Below, in pieces: positions 1 through 8,006 of a DNA stretch of 38,164 nucleotides. The stretch's first letter is position 1; each line of letters opens with the position of its first letter. The notes under the pieces were generated by a model, which ran no database searches, was not told the DNA's origin, and saw only the letters and a list, made by a program, of their open reading frames with translations. A program made the position numbers and the translations under genes. The DNA is from an uncultured Clostridium sp. (GTDB lineage: Bacteria; Bacillota; Clostridia; Peptostreptococcales; Peptostreptococcaceae), in contig CAMEPL010000018.1 of the NCBI GenBank assembly GCA_945931665.1, forward strand, positions 1 to 38,164. The letters are read 5' to 3'.

Positions 1-41
1 CGAGATCTACACTCTTTCCCTACACGACGCTCTTCCGATCT
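1..41. other. Illumina TruSeq adapter contamination
   Basis: These 41 bases match from memory the 3' portion of the TruSeq universal adapter, ending CTCTTCCGATCT. They are higher in GC than the flanking DNA. The genuine sequence begins at base 42. The artefact adds a false tail, containing IGRASCRERV, to the gene that reads out of the left edge. Confidence 0.97.
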
Positions 42-516
42 GGTTTCCACTTTTAAAACCTTCTACAACATTTTTCATTAAATTATCTTCAGCTTCTAAT
101 TCATTTTTATCCTTTGAAAATAATTTAAAATTAAGTTCAAATTCTGTATCACTATCTATGAAATCGATATCATATTTCTTTTTATCTTCACTAGTTCCGT
201 ATTTATAACTTCTTTTTATTCCTGTTCTAGTGCTTAACTTAAATTCATTTCCATATGCATCTGCTATATATATTTTACTTTCTCTATCCTTATCTGATTC
301 ATCTTCTTTTCCTAGATATTTATTTACATCATCTTTTAAATTTAAGTCTACAAGATAATTTTTGACTGCTCCAGCTATACTACTTCCAAGGATTATTGGT
401 TTTTGCGTATTTTTATCTATTAATAAATCTAATTCATCTTTTCCATTGCCTATTTTTAAAGGAGTTAAATTCACAAGGTTTATCTTATATTCTTTTACAA
501 ATTCAATACCTTTCAT
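42..516 (-). CDS. Cas7-like RAMP protein (Csm3-type), 3'-truncated by contig end
   Basis: This is the N-terminal 158 residues of a RAMP-fold subunit that would form part of the crRNA-binding backbone of a type III effector. The signs are an N-terminal beta strand, then TPLKIGNGKDE, and the typical IILGSSIAGAVKNYL segment, which resembles the 'P.IPGSSLKGAIR' region of Csm3/Cmr4-type proteins. The glycine-rich loop expected near the C terminus is missing because the contig ends. The frame stays open to base 7 only through the adapter, so residues after Asn158 are artefact. Its ATG overlaps the csx10-like stop codon by one base (TAATG), so the two are translationally coupled. It is the fourth gene of the minus-strand cas10 operon, and further genes are probably lost. 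The exact subfamily is uncertain. Confidence 0.8.
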
Positions 517-2108
517 TATTTTTTACCTCCTTTTTCTCTTATCTTGTATTCCATTATCATTTTGCTTAATTTAAGTTTCATTTCATAATCACTTGATTTA
601 TGATAATCTACTCCTTTTACTTCTGGATATTTTATATCGTCTAATTCAGTTTCTGTTATTTCTTTTAAAGTTTTATCTGAAATTATTTCATTTAAGTAAT
701 CTTTAATACAAAAATCAAATAGATTGTATTGACTTCTATTTTCATATATATATTTTGTCTTAGTTTTTAGGCCATCTTTAAATGTTTTTATCTTTTCTTT
801 AGATGCTTTTTCTCCATCTTTTTGTAGGATGTCTAAGGCTTCTTTCATTATAGTTATAAATCTTCCTTTTTGAGAATTAGGGAAGCCTTTAAGTTTGATT
901 TTTCTTCTTTTGCTTTCTTTAGCATATCCGTCTAAAGATTCTACTATTATATTTGTTAGATATTCATTTTCTCTTTCTTTTGCTATATCACTTAGTATAT
1001 TTTGCATTAAACCTTTAGATTCATCGCATAAATCTACTCTTTTTCTCTCAATTTCTTTAGCTTCATAAATAGAACACTTGTCTACATCGAATTTTGGATT
1101 TATAAGTATCCTTCCATAGCCTTCATTTTTTCTGCTACCTATTCCTTCAATTTCAAATTGCTCAACTTTATTTTTGTCTAATTTACCCTCATATCCATAT
1201 GTAATTACACTTCCTGCTTTTATCGCAGTTTCACTACTTACCTTGCACTTCCACATAGCATTATAACCTTTTACATCTTTGCTTATGATTGAAGCTTTAT
1301 ATAAATCTTCATTTTCTTTTTTTCTTATGATTTTTATTCCAAGTTTCTTTTCCAACAATTCATCTGATATACTTGGCTGCAAATTGCCCAATTCGTCTTT
1401 TATAATTGTATCTGACATAAAAAATATATTTAATTTTTTATTGTTGTTATCTAAGCCTATATTATATTTTGCTTTTATTTCTTTATAATCAAATATTCCT
1501 TCTACCTTTACCTTACATCTTCCATATCCACTTGATTTTGAACCTCCAATGTATAAAACTTGATTATCTATACAATCTTTTACTTCATCTGCTAAGTCAT
1601 CATCACATTGAATAATTGTGTAGAATTCTTGATTTTTATCTATTGCTTCATATCTAAATATATTTTCTTTATCTATTTGTTTACAATTATGTAAATTCTC
1701 AATTTTCTTTATTGATATTAAGTTTAATTTGTTATTTTTTATTATCGAAAACTCAGATTTATTTACTCTCTGATATCCTTCGCCTACAGGATCTTTAAAT
1801 TCATTTACAATTTCTATAGGTTCTTTATCCCTTGAAAATTTCTTTATATTATCTTTAGTTGCATAAAAACAAAGCGGAGTTGGTATAGAGTAATTTCCAT
1901 CTACCTTTGGATAAGCATCGAAAAATCTAATGCTATTTGACAAAAGTTTTTTTCTATATTCTTTATTTAAAGATATATCTTCTTGTATATTATTTTTCTT
2001 TATATATGCGTTTATATATGTTCCCCTTATTGTTGAACCACTTATATACGATAAATCAGTCTTTATAGGTCCTTTTGTTTTTATATCGACTAATACAAAT
2101 TTACTCAT
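516..2108 (-). CDS. csx10: Csx10-like double-RAMP type III-D protein
   Basis: A 530-residue protein carrying two RAMP-type glycine-rich loops, at about residues 188-197 (GGSKSSGYGR) and 326-333 (ending EGYGR), followed by a Lys/Glu-rich helical C-terminal region. A long protein made of Cas5-like RAMP domains, starting with a short strand and an early SGSTIRGTY motif, fits Csx10, the Cas5-like component that marks subtype III-D. It would cap the crRNA 5' handle in the effector. It overlaps the Csm3-like gene upstream by one base (TAATG) and the next cas7-like gene downstream the same way, so it is firmly in the operon. The RAMP assignment is strong. The Csx10 name rests on domain layout and neighbours rather than a search. 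Confidence 0.75.
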   Translation of the reverse strand: MSKFVLVDIKTKGPIKTDLSYISGSTIRGTYINAYIKKNNIQEDISLNKEYRKKLLSNSIRFFDAYPKVDGNYSIPTPLCFYATKDNIKKFSRDKEPIEIVNEFKDPVGEGYQRVNKSEFSIIKNNKLNLISIKKIENLHNCKQIDKENIFRYEAIDKNQEFYTIIQCDDDLADEVKDCIDNQVLYIGGSKSSGYGRCKVKVEGIFDYKEIKAKYNIGLDNNNKKLNIFFMSDTIIKDELGNLQPSISDELLEKKLGIKIIRKKENEDLYKASIISKDVKGYNAMWKCKVSSETAIKAGSVITYGYEGKLDKNKVEQFEIEGIGSRKNEGYGRILINPKFDVDKCSIYEAKEIERKRVDLCDESKGLMQNILSDIAKERENEYLTNIIVESLDGYAKESKRRKIKLKGFPNSQKGRFITIMKEALDILQKDGEKASKEKIKTFKDGLKTKTKYIYENRSQYNLFDFCIKDYLNEIISDKTLKEITETELDDIKYPEVKGVDYHKSSDYEMKLKLSKMIMEYKIREKGGKK

Positions 2109-2806
2109 TATCCCACCGCCTTTTGAACTAATTTCTCAATGTCTTTTTCGCTTAAATCACCGTTTTGAGTCATAAGTGTACACTCTACATTACCTTTTCC
2201 CCTACTTCTCAAAGTTCCTAGATGTCTAGTTGTTTTTACTGCACAAAGAAGTAACCCCAACTCATCTTCGGTTAATTTCCTTTCACAATATATATTTGAA
2301 GTAAAAATTATATCTCTATTTAAAACTCTCATACTTCTAAGACTTCCTTTTTGTGCAGTTCCAGTATGTCTATCTATTTTAGTGGCATATCTTATATCTG
2401 TAAGCGAATTTATGACTTCTTCTTTAGTTATTATATTTTTGTCAACTAAATATTTTAAATTTTCTCTTAAATCTTCTTCCAATGACGCATTCTCAAACTT
2501 TAATATACCTTGTGTCTGATCATCTCTATAAGACTCCTTATTTTTATCTGAATAATCGAATTTTTTACCGAATAAAATTCTAGCTATTTCTTTATTAGAT
2601 TTTGATTTTTCTTCGTTAAATATCTTTTGATTTTCAATTATCAAGTCTGCAGATTCTCTTATATTCCCTTTTATTGATTTTCCTTTATAATAAGGAATTT
2701 TGTACTCATCATAAAGTTCATCTATATCTGATATAGATACTATTGACTCTCCACCAGAAAAAATAGTATCTGACAAAAGCTTTATTTTTAATATATATTT
2801 TTCCAT
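2108..2806 (-). CDS. Csm3-like Cas7 backbone subunit
   Basis: A 232-residue RAMP protein of usual Csm3 size. It has an N-terminal strand, an acidic stretch around residues 22-33 (SIVSISDIDELYDE) where Csm3 proteins carry the target-RNA-cleaving Asp, and a GKSIKGNIR segment. A glycine-rich loop lies near residues 197-205 (GTLRSRGKG). In type III complexes several copies line the crRNA and cut target RNA at 6-nt intervals; that role is from the family, not shown here. It follows cas10 after 13 bp and overlaps the csx10-like gene by one base. Which Asp would be catalytic cannot be fixed without an alignment. Confidence 0.85.
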   Translation of the reverse strand: MEKYILKIKLLSDTIFSGGESIVSISDIDELYDEYKIPYYKGKSIKGNIRESADLIIENQKIFNEEKSKSNKEIARILFGKKFDYSDKNKESYRDDQTQGILKFENASLEEDLRENLKYLVDKNIITKEEVINSLTDIRYATKIDRHTGTAQKGSLRSMRVLNRDIIFTSNIYCERKLTEDELGLLLCAVKTTRHLGTLRSRGKGNVECTLMTQNGDLSEKDIEKLVQKAVG

Positions 2807-2819
2807 AAAAATTACCCCT

Positions 2820-4421
2820 CTAATAATCTAAATTTATAAACATATCTTGTAATTCAATTATGTCAAAGTATAAGCAAGTTTTCTTTCCGTTTATTTCATA
2901 AAATCCATGATTTACTTTTCCCCTAGGTAGATTAAATCCAGTATTAAATTCTTCACCTATCATATTTTTGTTCATAAATAATCTTGTTTGTTTCTCGCCT
3001 TGAGGGAATATATCTCTCAGCTTTCTAACTTTTCCTTTGCTATCTTTTGTCATTTCTTCTATTCTGTTAAATTCAGCTTTGAAATTTTCATATGTGTTGA
3101 ATGTATCTTTTTTAGTTATTATTCTTTCATATTTTTTATCTTGAATTTCTTCTTGTTTAACTTCTGTTATGTTTATATAAAAAGGTTTTATATTCAATTC
3201 TATTTCTTTATTTATATGAGCACGATTTCTTATTTCATTTAGTGAAGTCGAAATCTCTCCTTGGCATATATGGAAATCAACTAAAGATGCGTCATTTGAA
3301 TCAACTATTTTTGCCTTGCCGTTTTTACATAGATTTTCTGCTATTTCATATCCTTTGTCGAATGGATATGATGATTTAAGCATACAAATTCCTGCACATG
3401 CGTTTAGTTGTTCACCTTCTACACTATATTCATTTAGTTTTGAAATAAATAAGTTTACACATTCAAGCGCAATTTTTGCATTACAAATAAAGCACACATC
3501 ATCCCCTGCTAGTATTATTGGTCTTACTGGCATAATATTATCTTTTAATTTCAAATCTTCTGCTATTTTATTATAATTTTGATCTATAACTTCTAACATA
3601 TGACGAAAAGCATCTTCATAGTAATCTTTTATATTTTTACTGAAATTTTTCAACTTTTGTATATAGTTATTATTACTTTCAACTTTATTATCACTACCTT
3701 TTTCTTTTTTTCTAGCTTCTTCTTTCATATGCTGAATTTTTTGTCCCATTTTATTTCCATCTAGTGAAACTATTGCAATATAGCTATTATCTCCCTTTTG
3801 AGTTATTAAATCTTCAAGTTCTTTTGTAAATTTATATCCTTTATCACTATAATCGCCTATTATTTTACTTATACTATTTTTTTTATCTAAGTCTTTCAAT
3901 TTATCATCTTTTGACCATTCTCTTTTTACATAAGATTCCCTAGATAAAAAGACATCATCATATCTCTTATACGCTGGTAGACCTGTAGTTACACATTCTT
4001 GTTCTATTCCATATGATTTTCTTCTAAATACAGATTTTCTAGCAGATTTTTTATCATTTAACTTTTTATAGATTTCATCTATTGCATCTATTATTGAGTC
4101 ATTTTCGTAGTCGAATTTCTGATAAGCCATAAAAAACTCTGCCCCAGGAAATTTTTCTAAAACTTCTGTAGTAGTTATTTTTATAAATTCTTTTGCATCA
4201 TCTTCTTTGTCCACTATAAATAAACTATTACCTCCGCCTGCATTTACTACATTCTCATCTATATCTTTTTTTCCTAGAACCTCTGCAAGCTTTTTTTTAG
4301 GCAAATCTTCTGTTATATACTCTATAATAGTTGATGCACCTATGTTTTCTTTTAGCTTATTCGTCTTAAAAATATATCCTTGTTTCTTTGATACTTCTGA
4401 TATTACTAGAAACTTGTCCAT
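2820..4421 (-). CDS. cas10: Cas10 large subunit, HD-less, type III (probably III-D)
   Basis: A 533-residue Cas10/Cmr2-type signature protein of type III CRISPR. The first Palm domain starts almost at the N terminus (KQGYIFKTNKLKENIGAS), so the HD nuclease domain found before it in Csm1 is absent, as is typical of III-D. Palm metal-binding elements are Asp221 in SLDGNKMG and the AGDD motif at 305-308, a variant of GGDD. It is therefore predicted to make cyclic oligoadenylate when target RNA is bound, which fits the CARF-HEPN gene next door. A CVTTGLPA segment resembles a remnant of the usual zinc-finger region with only one clear Cys. It is the first gene of the minus-strand effector operon, diverging from the CARF-HEPN gene across 216 bp. 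Confidence 0.93.
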   Translation of the reverse strand: MDKFLVISEVSKKQGYIFKTNKLKENIGASTIIEYITEDLPKKKLAEVLGKKDIDENVVNAGGGNSLFIVDKEDDAKEFIKITTTEVLEKFPGAEFFMAYQKFDYENDSIIDAIDEIYKKLNDKKSARKSVFRRKSYGIEQECVTTGLPAYKRYDDVFLSRESYVKREWSKDDKLKDLDKKNSISKIIGDYSDKGYKFTKELEDLITQKGDNSYIAIVSLDGNKMGQKIQHMKEEARKKEKGSDNKVESNNNYIQKLKNFSKNIKDYYEDAFRHMLEVIDQNYNKIAEDLKLKDNIMPVRPIILAGDDVCFICNAKIALECVNLFISKLNEYSVEGEQLNACAGICMLKSSYPFDKGYEIAENLCKNGKAKIVDSNDASLVDFHICQGEISTSLNEIRNRAHINKEIELNIKPFYINITEVKQEEIQDKKYERIITKKDTFNTYENFKAEFNRIEEMTKDSKGKVRKLRDIFPQGEKQTRLFMNKNMIGEEFNTGFNLPRGKVNHGFYEINGKKTCLYFDIIELQDMFINLDY

Positions 4422-4637
4422 ATATCCCCCACCTTTCTTATTTTTTGCAATATAAAAGAAATTTCTACCTAATTATGGCATTTTCCTTCTTTAATCTTAA
4501 TTTTATACCATTTTCTCCAATTTATCTGTTCAAAAAGCATGCCCTTTTGTATTTTTTGCGAATTTTTTATATATTTGTTATTTTTTATAAAATTGTCTGC
4601 TAAAATATAAGAAAACATACTTTTACGAGGTGAGAAA

Positions 4638-6263
4638 ATGAGTAAATTATTTGTAACTGTTTTAGGAACAGGAAATTATTCTGATTGTATTTATTATAAA
4701 GATGATTATTCTTTAAGAACTCCATTTATACAAGAAGCCCTAATCAATTTATTATATCAATCTAAAGATTCAAAAGATAAACTTCAAGATTTCGACATGA
4801 AAATTCTACTTACAGAAAAAGCACTTCAAAAAAATTACTATGGACCTAATAAATTAGAGTCAATCTTAAAAAAATATAATATAACTCCTGAACTAGTAAT
4901 GATACCCGAAGGAAAGACATCAGATGAATTATGGGATATTTTTGAGAAAGTCAGCGAAACAATAGATGAAGCTGCTAAGAAATTAGAATCTCCTTCAGAT
5001 ACACTAAATGTAAATATCGATATCACACATTCTTTAAGAAACATTCCAATGCAAATTGTTGTTGCAATGAATTATTTAACTCTTTTTAATAATATAAACT
5101 TAGAAGGTATCTATTATGGGGCTTTTGAATTAGGAGAAACTAAAATCGATGATAAATTATTTGAGAATAAAGGTATATTAAATAAACTATACAATTTAGA
5201 CAATATAGATAACAATATACTAGATAAATTAAAATCTGCTAATTCGCGTGATGATTTGGATATAGATACTAAAAATGCTATATTAAATAATTCTAGGGAT
5301 TATAAAGGTTGTACAATTAAACATGCGCCAATTTGTAATTTAGATACTTATTACGATTTGTTAAAATGGACAAATGCTATAAATTCATTTATTAAGTGTG
5401 GCAATACAAGTGAAATCCAACAGCTTTCTAGAAAAGAAAGAGCTCAAGCTTTTACATCTAATAAACAAAATAGTAAAAATATAGCATTATTAGATAATGT
5501 TATCAACTATCTAGATAATTTTACAAACTGTATAAATACATGTAGAGGAATGAATGGAGAAAAAGCAGAAGATAGTATCAATTCAATAAAAGTTGCTGCT
5601 GATAAACTATATGATCAACTAAAAAAATTAGATGAAAACATTAGCATAAAACCACTAAAAAAATTATTTAAATTAGTTTCAAAAAAAATAGAGCCTTTTG
5701 TAGATAAAAATAATTTAGAAATAGGCTTAGCAACTATAAACTGGTGCATAGAGTACAATCTATTCCAACAAGGTTATACCGCTTTAGAAGAAACTATAAA
5801 AACATTGCTTTGTATAAAATTAAATTTAGATCCTAAAGACCATCCAGAAAATATATATGAAAACAGAGAAGATATAGTAAATGAAATTTTAACAGAAGCA
5901 GCAATAAAATTACAAGGTAATAAAGAAGATAAAAATACTGATATACAAAATAATAATACTAAAGAAACATCTGACCATAACATTGATAATTCCAATAATG
6001 TAGAAAAATTTATTGAAGAGTGTTCATATCAATTAGCTTATACTAAAGAATTTTGTAAATTAAGCCAAGCTGTAAAAGCTTTTAGAAATGATATTAACCA
6101 TTTTGGTTTCAACAGAGATGGAGCTAAAAATTATAAAGCTATTAAAGATAATCTAAAATTACATTATTCTCAGCTTTTAAAATTTATAGATGGAGAGTTT
6201 CCTTGGTATGTTCCAGAAGAAAATACTCAAGACGAATTTGCCATAGATAGTTCAAATATCTAA
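4638..6263 (+). CDS. csx1: CARF-HEPN ribonuclease (Csx1/TM1812 family)
   Basis: A 541-residue CRISPR ancillary protein. The N-terminal CARF domain opens with KLFVTVLGTGNYSDCIYY and contains the DxTH motif at Asp128-His131 (DITHSLRN), both typical of the TM1812 (Csx2/Csx1) family that senses cyclic oligoadenylate. The C-terminal HEPN domain carries the R-x4-H active site at Arg483 and His488 (FRNDINHF). The predicted role is a nonspecific RNase switched on by cOA from the adjacent Cas10. A low-complexity Asn/Asp/Lys-rich linker lies near residues 425-450. The ATG follows an AGGTGAG ribosome site. It is the first gene of the plus-strand csx1-cas1-cas2 run, 17 bp before cas1. The family is clear; the cOA ring size it senses is not. 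Confidence 0.92.
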   Translation: MSKLFVTVLGTGNYSDCIYYKDDYSLRTPFIQEALINLLYQSKDSKDKLQDFDMKILLTEKALQKNYYGPNKLESILKKYNITPELVMIPEGKTSDELWDIFEKVSETIDEAAKKLESPSDTLNVNIDITHSLRNIPMQIVVAMNYLTLFNNINLEGIYYGAFELGETKIDDKLFENKGILNKLYNLDNIDNNILDKLKSANSRDDLDIDTKNAILNNSRDYKGCTIKHAPICNLDTYYDLLKWTNAINSFIKCGNTSEIQQLSRKERAQAFTSNKQNSKNIALLDNVINYLDNFTNCINTCRGMNGEKAEDSINSIKVAADKLYDQLKKLDENISIKPLKKLFKLVSKKIEPFVDKNNLEIGLATINWCIEYNLFQQGYTALEETIKTLLCIKLNLDPKDHPENIYENREDIVNEILTEAAIKLQGNKEDKNTDIQNNNTKETSDHNIDNSNNVEKFIEECSYQLAYTKEFCKLSQAVKAFRNDINHFGFNRDGAKNYKAIKDNLKLHYSQLLKFIDGEFPWYVPEENTQDEFAIDSSNI

Positions 6264-6265
6264 AT

Positions 6266-6283
6266 AAGGAGGTTTTTAAAATT
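6266..6283 (+). promoter_or_regulatory. Ribosome site plus AUU start codon of cas1
   Basis: AAGGAGG at 6266-6272 is a perfect Shine-Dalgarno sequence, 8 nt before ATT at 6281, which is in frame with cas1. No ATG, GTG or TTG occurs in this frame near the site. The next TTG, at 6419, would delete about 46 residues of the Cas1 N-terminal domain. The protein from ATT begins (M)SYIYITSKDLS, a normal Cas1 opening. Confidence 0.75.
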
Positions 6284-7282
6284 AGCTATATATACATAAC
6301 AAGTAAAGATTTAAGCTGCTCTTTTTCTGACAATCAAATTATAGTAAAAAAAGATAATATAGTTATAGATGCAGAACCTATAGAAACTATCGAAGGTATT
6401 GTTTTAAAAGAATCTAGTTTGATATCATCAAAGACAATTTCTCAATTATTAAAGAGAAATATTCCTATAACTTATATCAATAACTCTGGAAAATATTTAG
6501 GTAGTTTTATAAATAATAAGGTTGATATCGATAAGCAAGTTAATCAATTTAAGTGTAAAGAGAATAGTTTATTTTGTTTAGAGTTTGCAAAAAAGATAAT
6601 TACTAGCAAAATAAAAAATGAAATTGTTATTTTGAGAAGGTATGACAAATTTAAACAAGATAAAATAAAGGATATCATTTCTAGTTTAAATAAATATATA
6701 TCAGAAATCCAAAATGCCTCTACTATAAATGAAATTCTTGGATTTGAAGGTACTTCTGCTAAACTTTATTTTTCTGGTCTATCAAATTTGGTTAGTGATG
6801 ACTTTAAATTTGATAAAAGAAGCAAAAGACCTCCGAAAGATCCATTTAATGCATTAATGAGTTATGGATATTCTCTACTTTACAATGAAATAGTAATTTC
6901 CCTTACGCAAGTTGGGTTAAACACTCATGCTGGATTTATTCATCAAAATAAACAGGGGCATGCTGCTTTAGCTAGTGATTTAATGGAACAATGGCGCAGT
7001 CCTATTATTGATTCTTTAATTATGAAATTAATCAATAATAACCTAATATCTATATCAGACTTTACACTTAATGAAGATACTGGTGGATATTATTTATCTA
7101 GAAAAGCTAATAATTACTTTATAAAGTATTATGAAGAAAAACTCCGTTCTAAAAATAATTATTTCAAACACGCAAAACATCCTCTGACTTTTAGACAATC
7201 AATTTTTTTTAATATTTATGAATTAGTAAAGTGTTTAGAAAGTGAAAATTTAGATAGTTTTGAAACTTTAACTTTGAGGTAG
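6281..7282 (+). CDS. cas1: Cas1 integrase, probable AUU start
   Basis: This is the metal-dependent integrase that inserts new spacers together with Cas2. From the ATT at 6281 it is 333 residues, the usual Cas1 length. Catalytic positions are visible: Glu156 in GFEGTSAKLYF, His221 in AGFIHQ, and Asp233/Glu236 in ASDLMEQWR. The start was chosen because AAGGAGG lies 8 nt upstream and because the N-terminal beta domain (SYIYITSKDL, then GIVLKESSLIS) would be lost with the TTG at 6419. AUU starts are rare and poorly initiated, which could keep integrase levels low, or the T could be a sequencing error for ATG. It sits 17 bp after csx1 and 6 bp before cas2. Most III-D loci lack an adaptation module, so its presence is informative. 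Confidence 0.93.
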   Translation: MSYIYITSKDLSCSFSDNQIIVKKDNIVIDAEPIETIEGIVLKESSLISSKTISQLLKRNIPITYINNSGKYLGSFINNKVDIDKQVNQFKCKENSLFCLEFAKKIITSKIKNEIVILRRYDKFKQDKIKDIISSLNKYISEIQNASTINEILGFEGTSAKLYFSGLSNLVSDDFKFDKRSKRPPKDPFNALMSYGYSLLYNEIVISLTQVGLNTHAGFIHQNKQGHAALASDLMEQWRSPIIDSLIMKLINNNLISISDFTLNEDTGGYYLSRKANNYFIKYYEEKLRSKNNYFKHAKHPLTFRQSIFFNIYELVKCLESENLDSFETLTLR

Positions 7283-7288
7283 ATTAAT

Positions 7289-7618
7289 ATGATAAAAATA
7301 AATAAAAATCAAAATGCTATAAAAAATACAACTATTTTTTCTCAAAAAGCATTAGTTCTTGTCATATATGATATTTCTAATGATAAAAAAAGGAGAGAAC
7401 TAGTAAAATATTTACAATCTTATGGAGGCAGGGTCCAAAAATCTGCCTTTGAATGTATAATGACCAAAAAACTATATAAAAATCTAATAAAGGATATAAA
7501 GAAATACATGGACCCTAAAACAGATTCCATTAGAGTATATAAATTAAATCGAGATAACCAAATTTTAAACTTTGGAGTTAATAAATTAACCGATTTAAAT
7601 GAAATAAAAATCTTATAG
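7289..7618 (+). CDS. cas2: Cas2 adaptation protein
   Basis: A 109-residue Cas2, the ferredoxin-fold partner that bridges two Cas1 dimers. Landmarks are LVIYDISNDKKRRELVKYL near residues 24-42, with the conserved early Asp, and the following GGRVQKSAFEC segment typical of Cas2. It has an N-terminal extension of about 20 residues (MIKINKNQNAIKNTTIFSQK) before the first strand, so initiation could be slightly further in, although GAGG precedes the chosen ATG at a usable distance. It is 6 bp after cas1 and is followed by the CRISPR leader, the classic order for an adaptation module next to its array. Confidence 0.93.
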   Translation: MIKINKNQNAIKNTTIFSQKALVLVIYDISNDKKRRELVKYLQSYGGRVQKSAFECIMTKKLYKNLIKDIKKYMDPKTDSIRVYKLNRDNQILNFGVNKLTDLNEIKIL

Positions 7619-7642
7619 ACTTTTATATTGTGTTAGTATAAA
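7616..7642 (+). promoter_or_regulatory. Possible leader promoter
   Basis: TATAAA at 7637-7642 is preceded by a weak -35 match, TAGACT, at 7616-7621. The 15-nt spacing is short, so this is tentative. If used, transcription would begin near 7649, about a dozen bases before the anti-repeat segment of the leader RNA, and would read into the array in the crRNA direction. Confidence 0.35.
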
Positions 7643-7659
7643 ATTAAATAAAAGGCATT

Positions 7660-7886
7660 AAGTATCTTATCTAACATTATGGTATTCTAACCTTTAAATT
7701 TAAAGCCATATTAATATTTTAGCTTATTTTTTAATCCAACCGCCACGCACCTGTAATTGCAACGGTTTGAGGTACTTTTAACCGCATATAACTTTTATTA
7801 TATGTAAGAAAAAAGTTGTACCCCGCAACAGGGGTCTGAAAGCTAGTAATTGCAATGGCTAAAAATTTAGGGGTTAGATAAGGTAC
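7660..7886 (+). ncRNA. Structured CRISPR leader RNA with anti-repeat (candidate)
   Basis: Base 7662-7675 (GTATCTTATCTAAC) is complementary to the first 14 nt of repeat 1 (7873-7886), with one G-U pair. Directly inside lies a second helix: 7692-7701 pairs with 7863-7872 (including two G-U pairs) and, after an AA/AA internal loop, 7704-7709 pairs with 7855-7860. Enclosed hairpins include 7738-7742/7763-7767 (AACCG/CGGTT), 7771-7779 with 7811-7822 (GGTAC/GTACC plus TTTT/AAAA), 7785-7791/7798-7804 (CATATAA/TTATATG) and CCCC 7821-7824/GGGG 7831-7834. The last shares two C's with the GTACC arm, and a second AACCG at 7780-7784 could also pair with CGGTT, so alternative folds are possible. I do not recognise it as a known riboswitch or ribozyme. 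The pairing is seen; a function in RNA is inferred. Confidence 0.55.
7753..7861 (+). repeat. Imperfect direct repeat in CRISPR leader
   Basis: GTAATTGCAACGGTT at 7753-7767 and GTAATTGCAATGGCT at 7846-7860 match at 13 of 15 positions, 93 bp apart. They flank the hairpin cluster, and the second copy ends 12 bp before repeat 1. They could be integration-related leader motifs or arms of the leader fold. Confidence 0.6.
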
Positions 7887-7986
7887 CTTCCCTTAGGGGA
7901 ATTGAAACTATGATCGCCAAATATTTTGTACAATTCTTTAACGTTTTCCAGTTAGATAAGGTACCTTCCCTTAGGGGAATTGAAAC
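7873..7986 (+). CRISPR. Two-repeat, one-spacer CRISPR array
   Basis: Identical 36-bp repeats lie at 7873-7908 and 7951-7986. Each begins GTTAGATAAGGTACC and ends ATTGAAAC, the 8-nt crRNA 5' handle of many type III and I-B systems, so the crRNA strand is plus. The repeat contains the palindrome AAGGTACCTT and a small hairpin TTCCC-TTAG-GGGAA suitable for Cas6. The single spacer, 7909-7950, is 42 bp. Its reverse complement is open in two frames, one reading ENVKELYKIFGDH, as expected if it targets a transcript, although 42 bp is too short to prove this. The array lies 254 bp after cas2. Long arrays can collapse during assembly, so the true number of units may be larger. Confidence 0.97.
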
Positions 7987-8006
7987 ACTACCATCTATAT
8001 ATTAAA

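Noticed and set aside
4422-4637. Promoter pair in the cas10/csx1 divergent gap
   Set aside because: TTGTTA at 4575 and TAAAAT at 4601 are separated by 20 nt, too far for a confident call. The gap must hold promoters, but I cannot place them.
7753-7861. Leader direct repeats as degenerate CRISPR units
   Set aside because: They are only 15 bp, share no sequence with the 36-bp repeat, and their spacing does not fit a spacer.
7691-7872. Leader structure as a known riboswitch (c-di-GMP-I was considered because of CACGCAC) or T-box
   Set aside because: Only the short CACGCAC matches. The GGGCAAACC and later conserved blocks of c-di-GMP-I are absent, and the T-box AGGGTGG-ACCGCG motif is not present.
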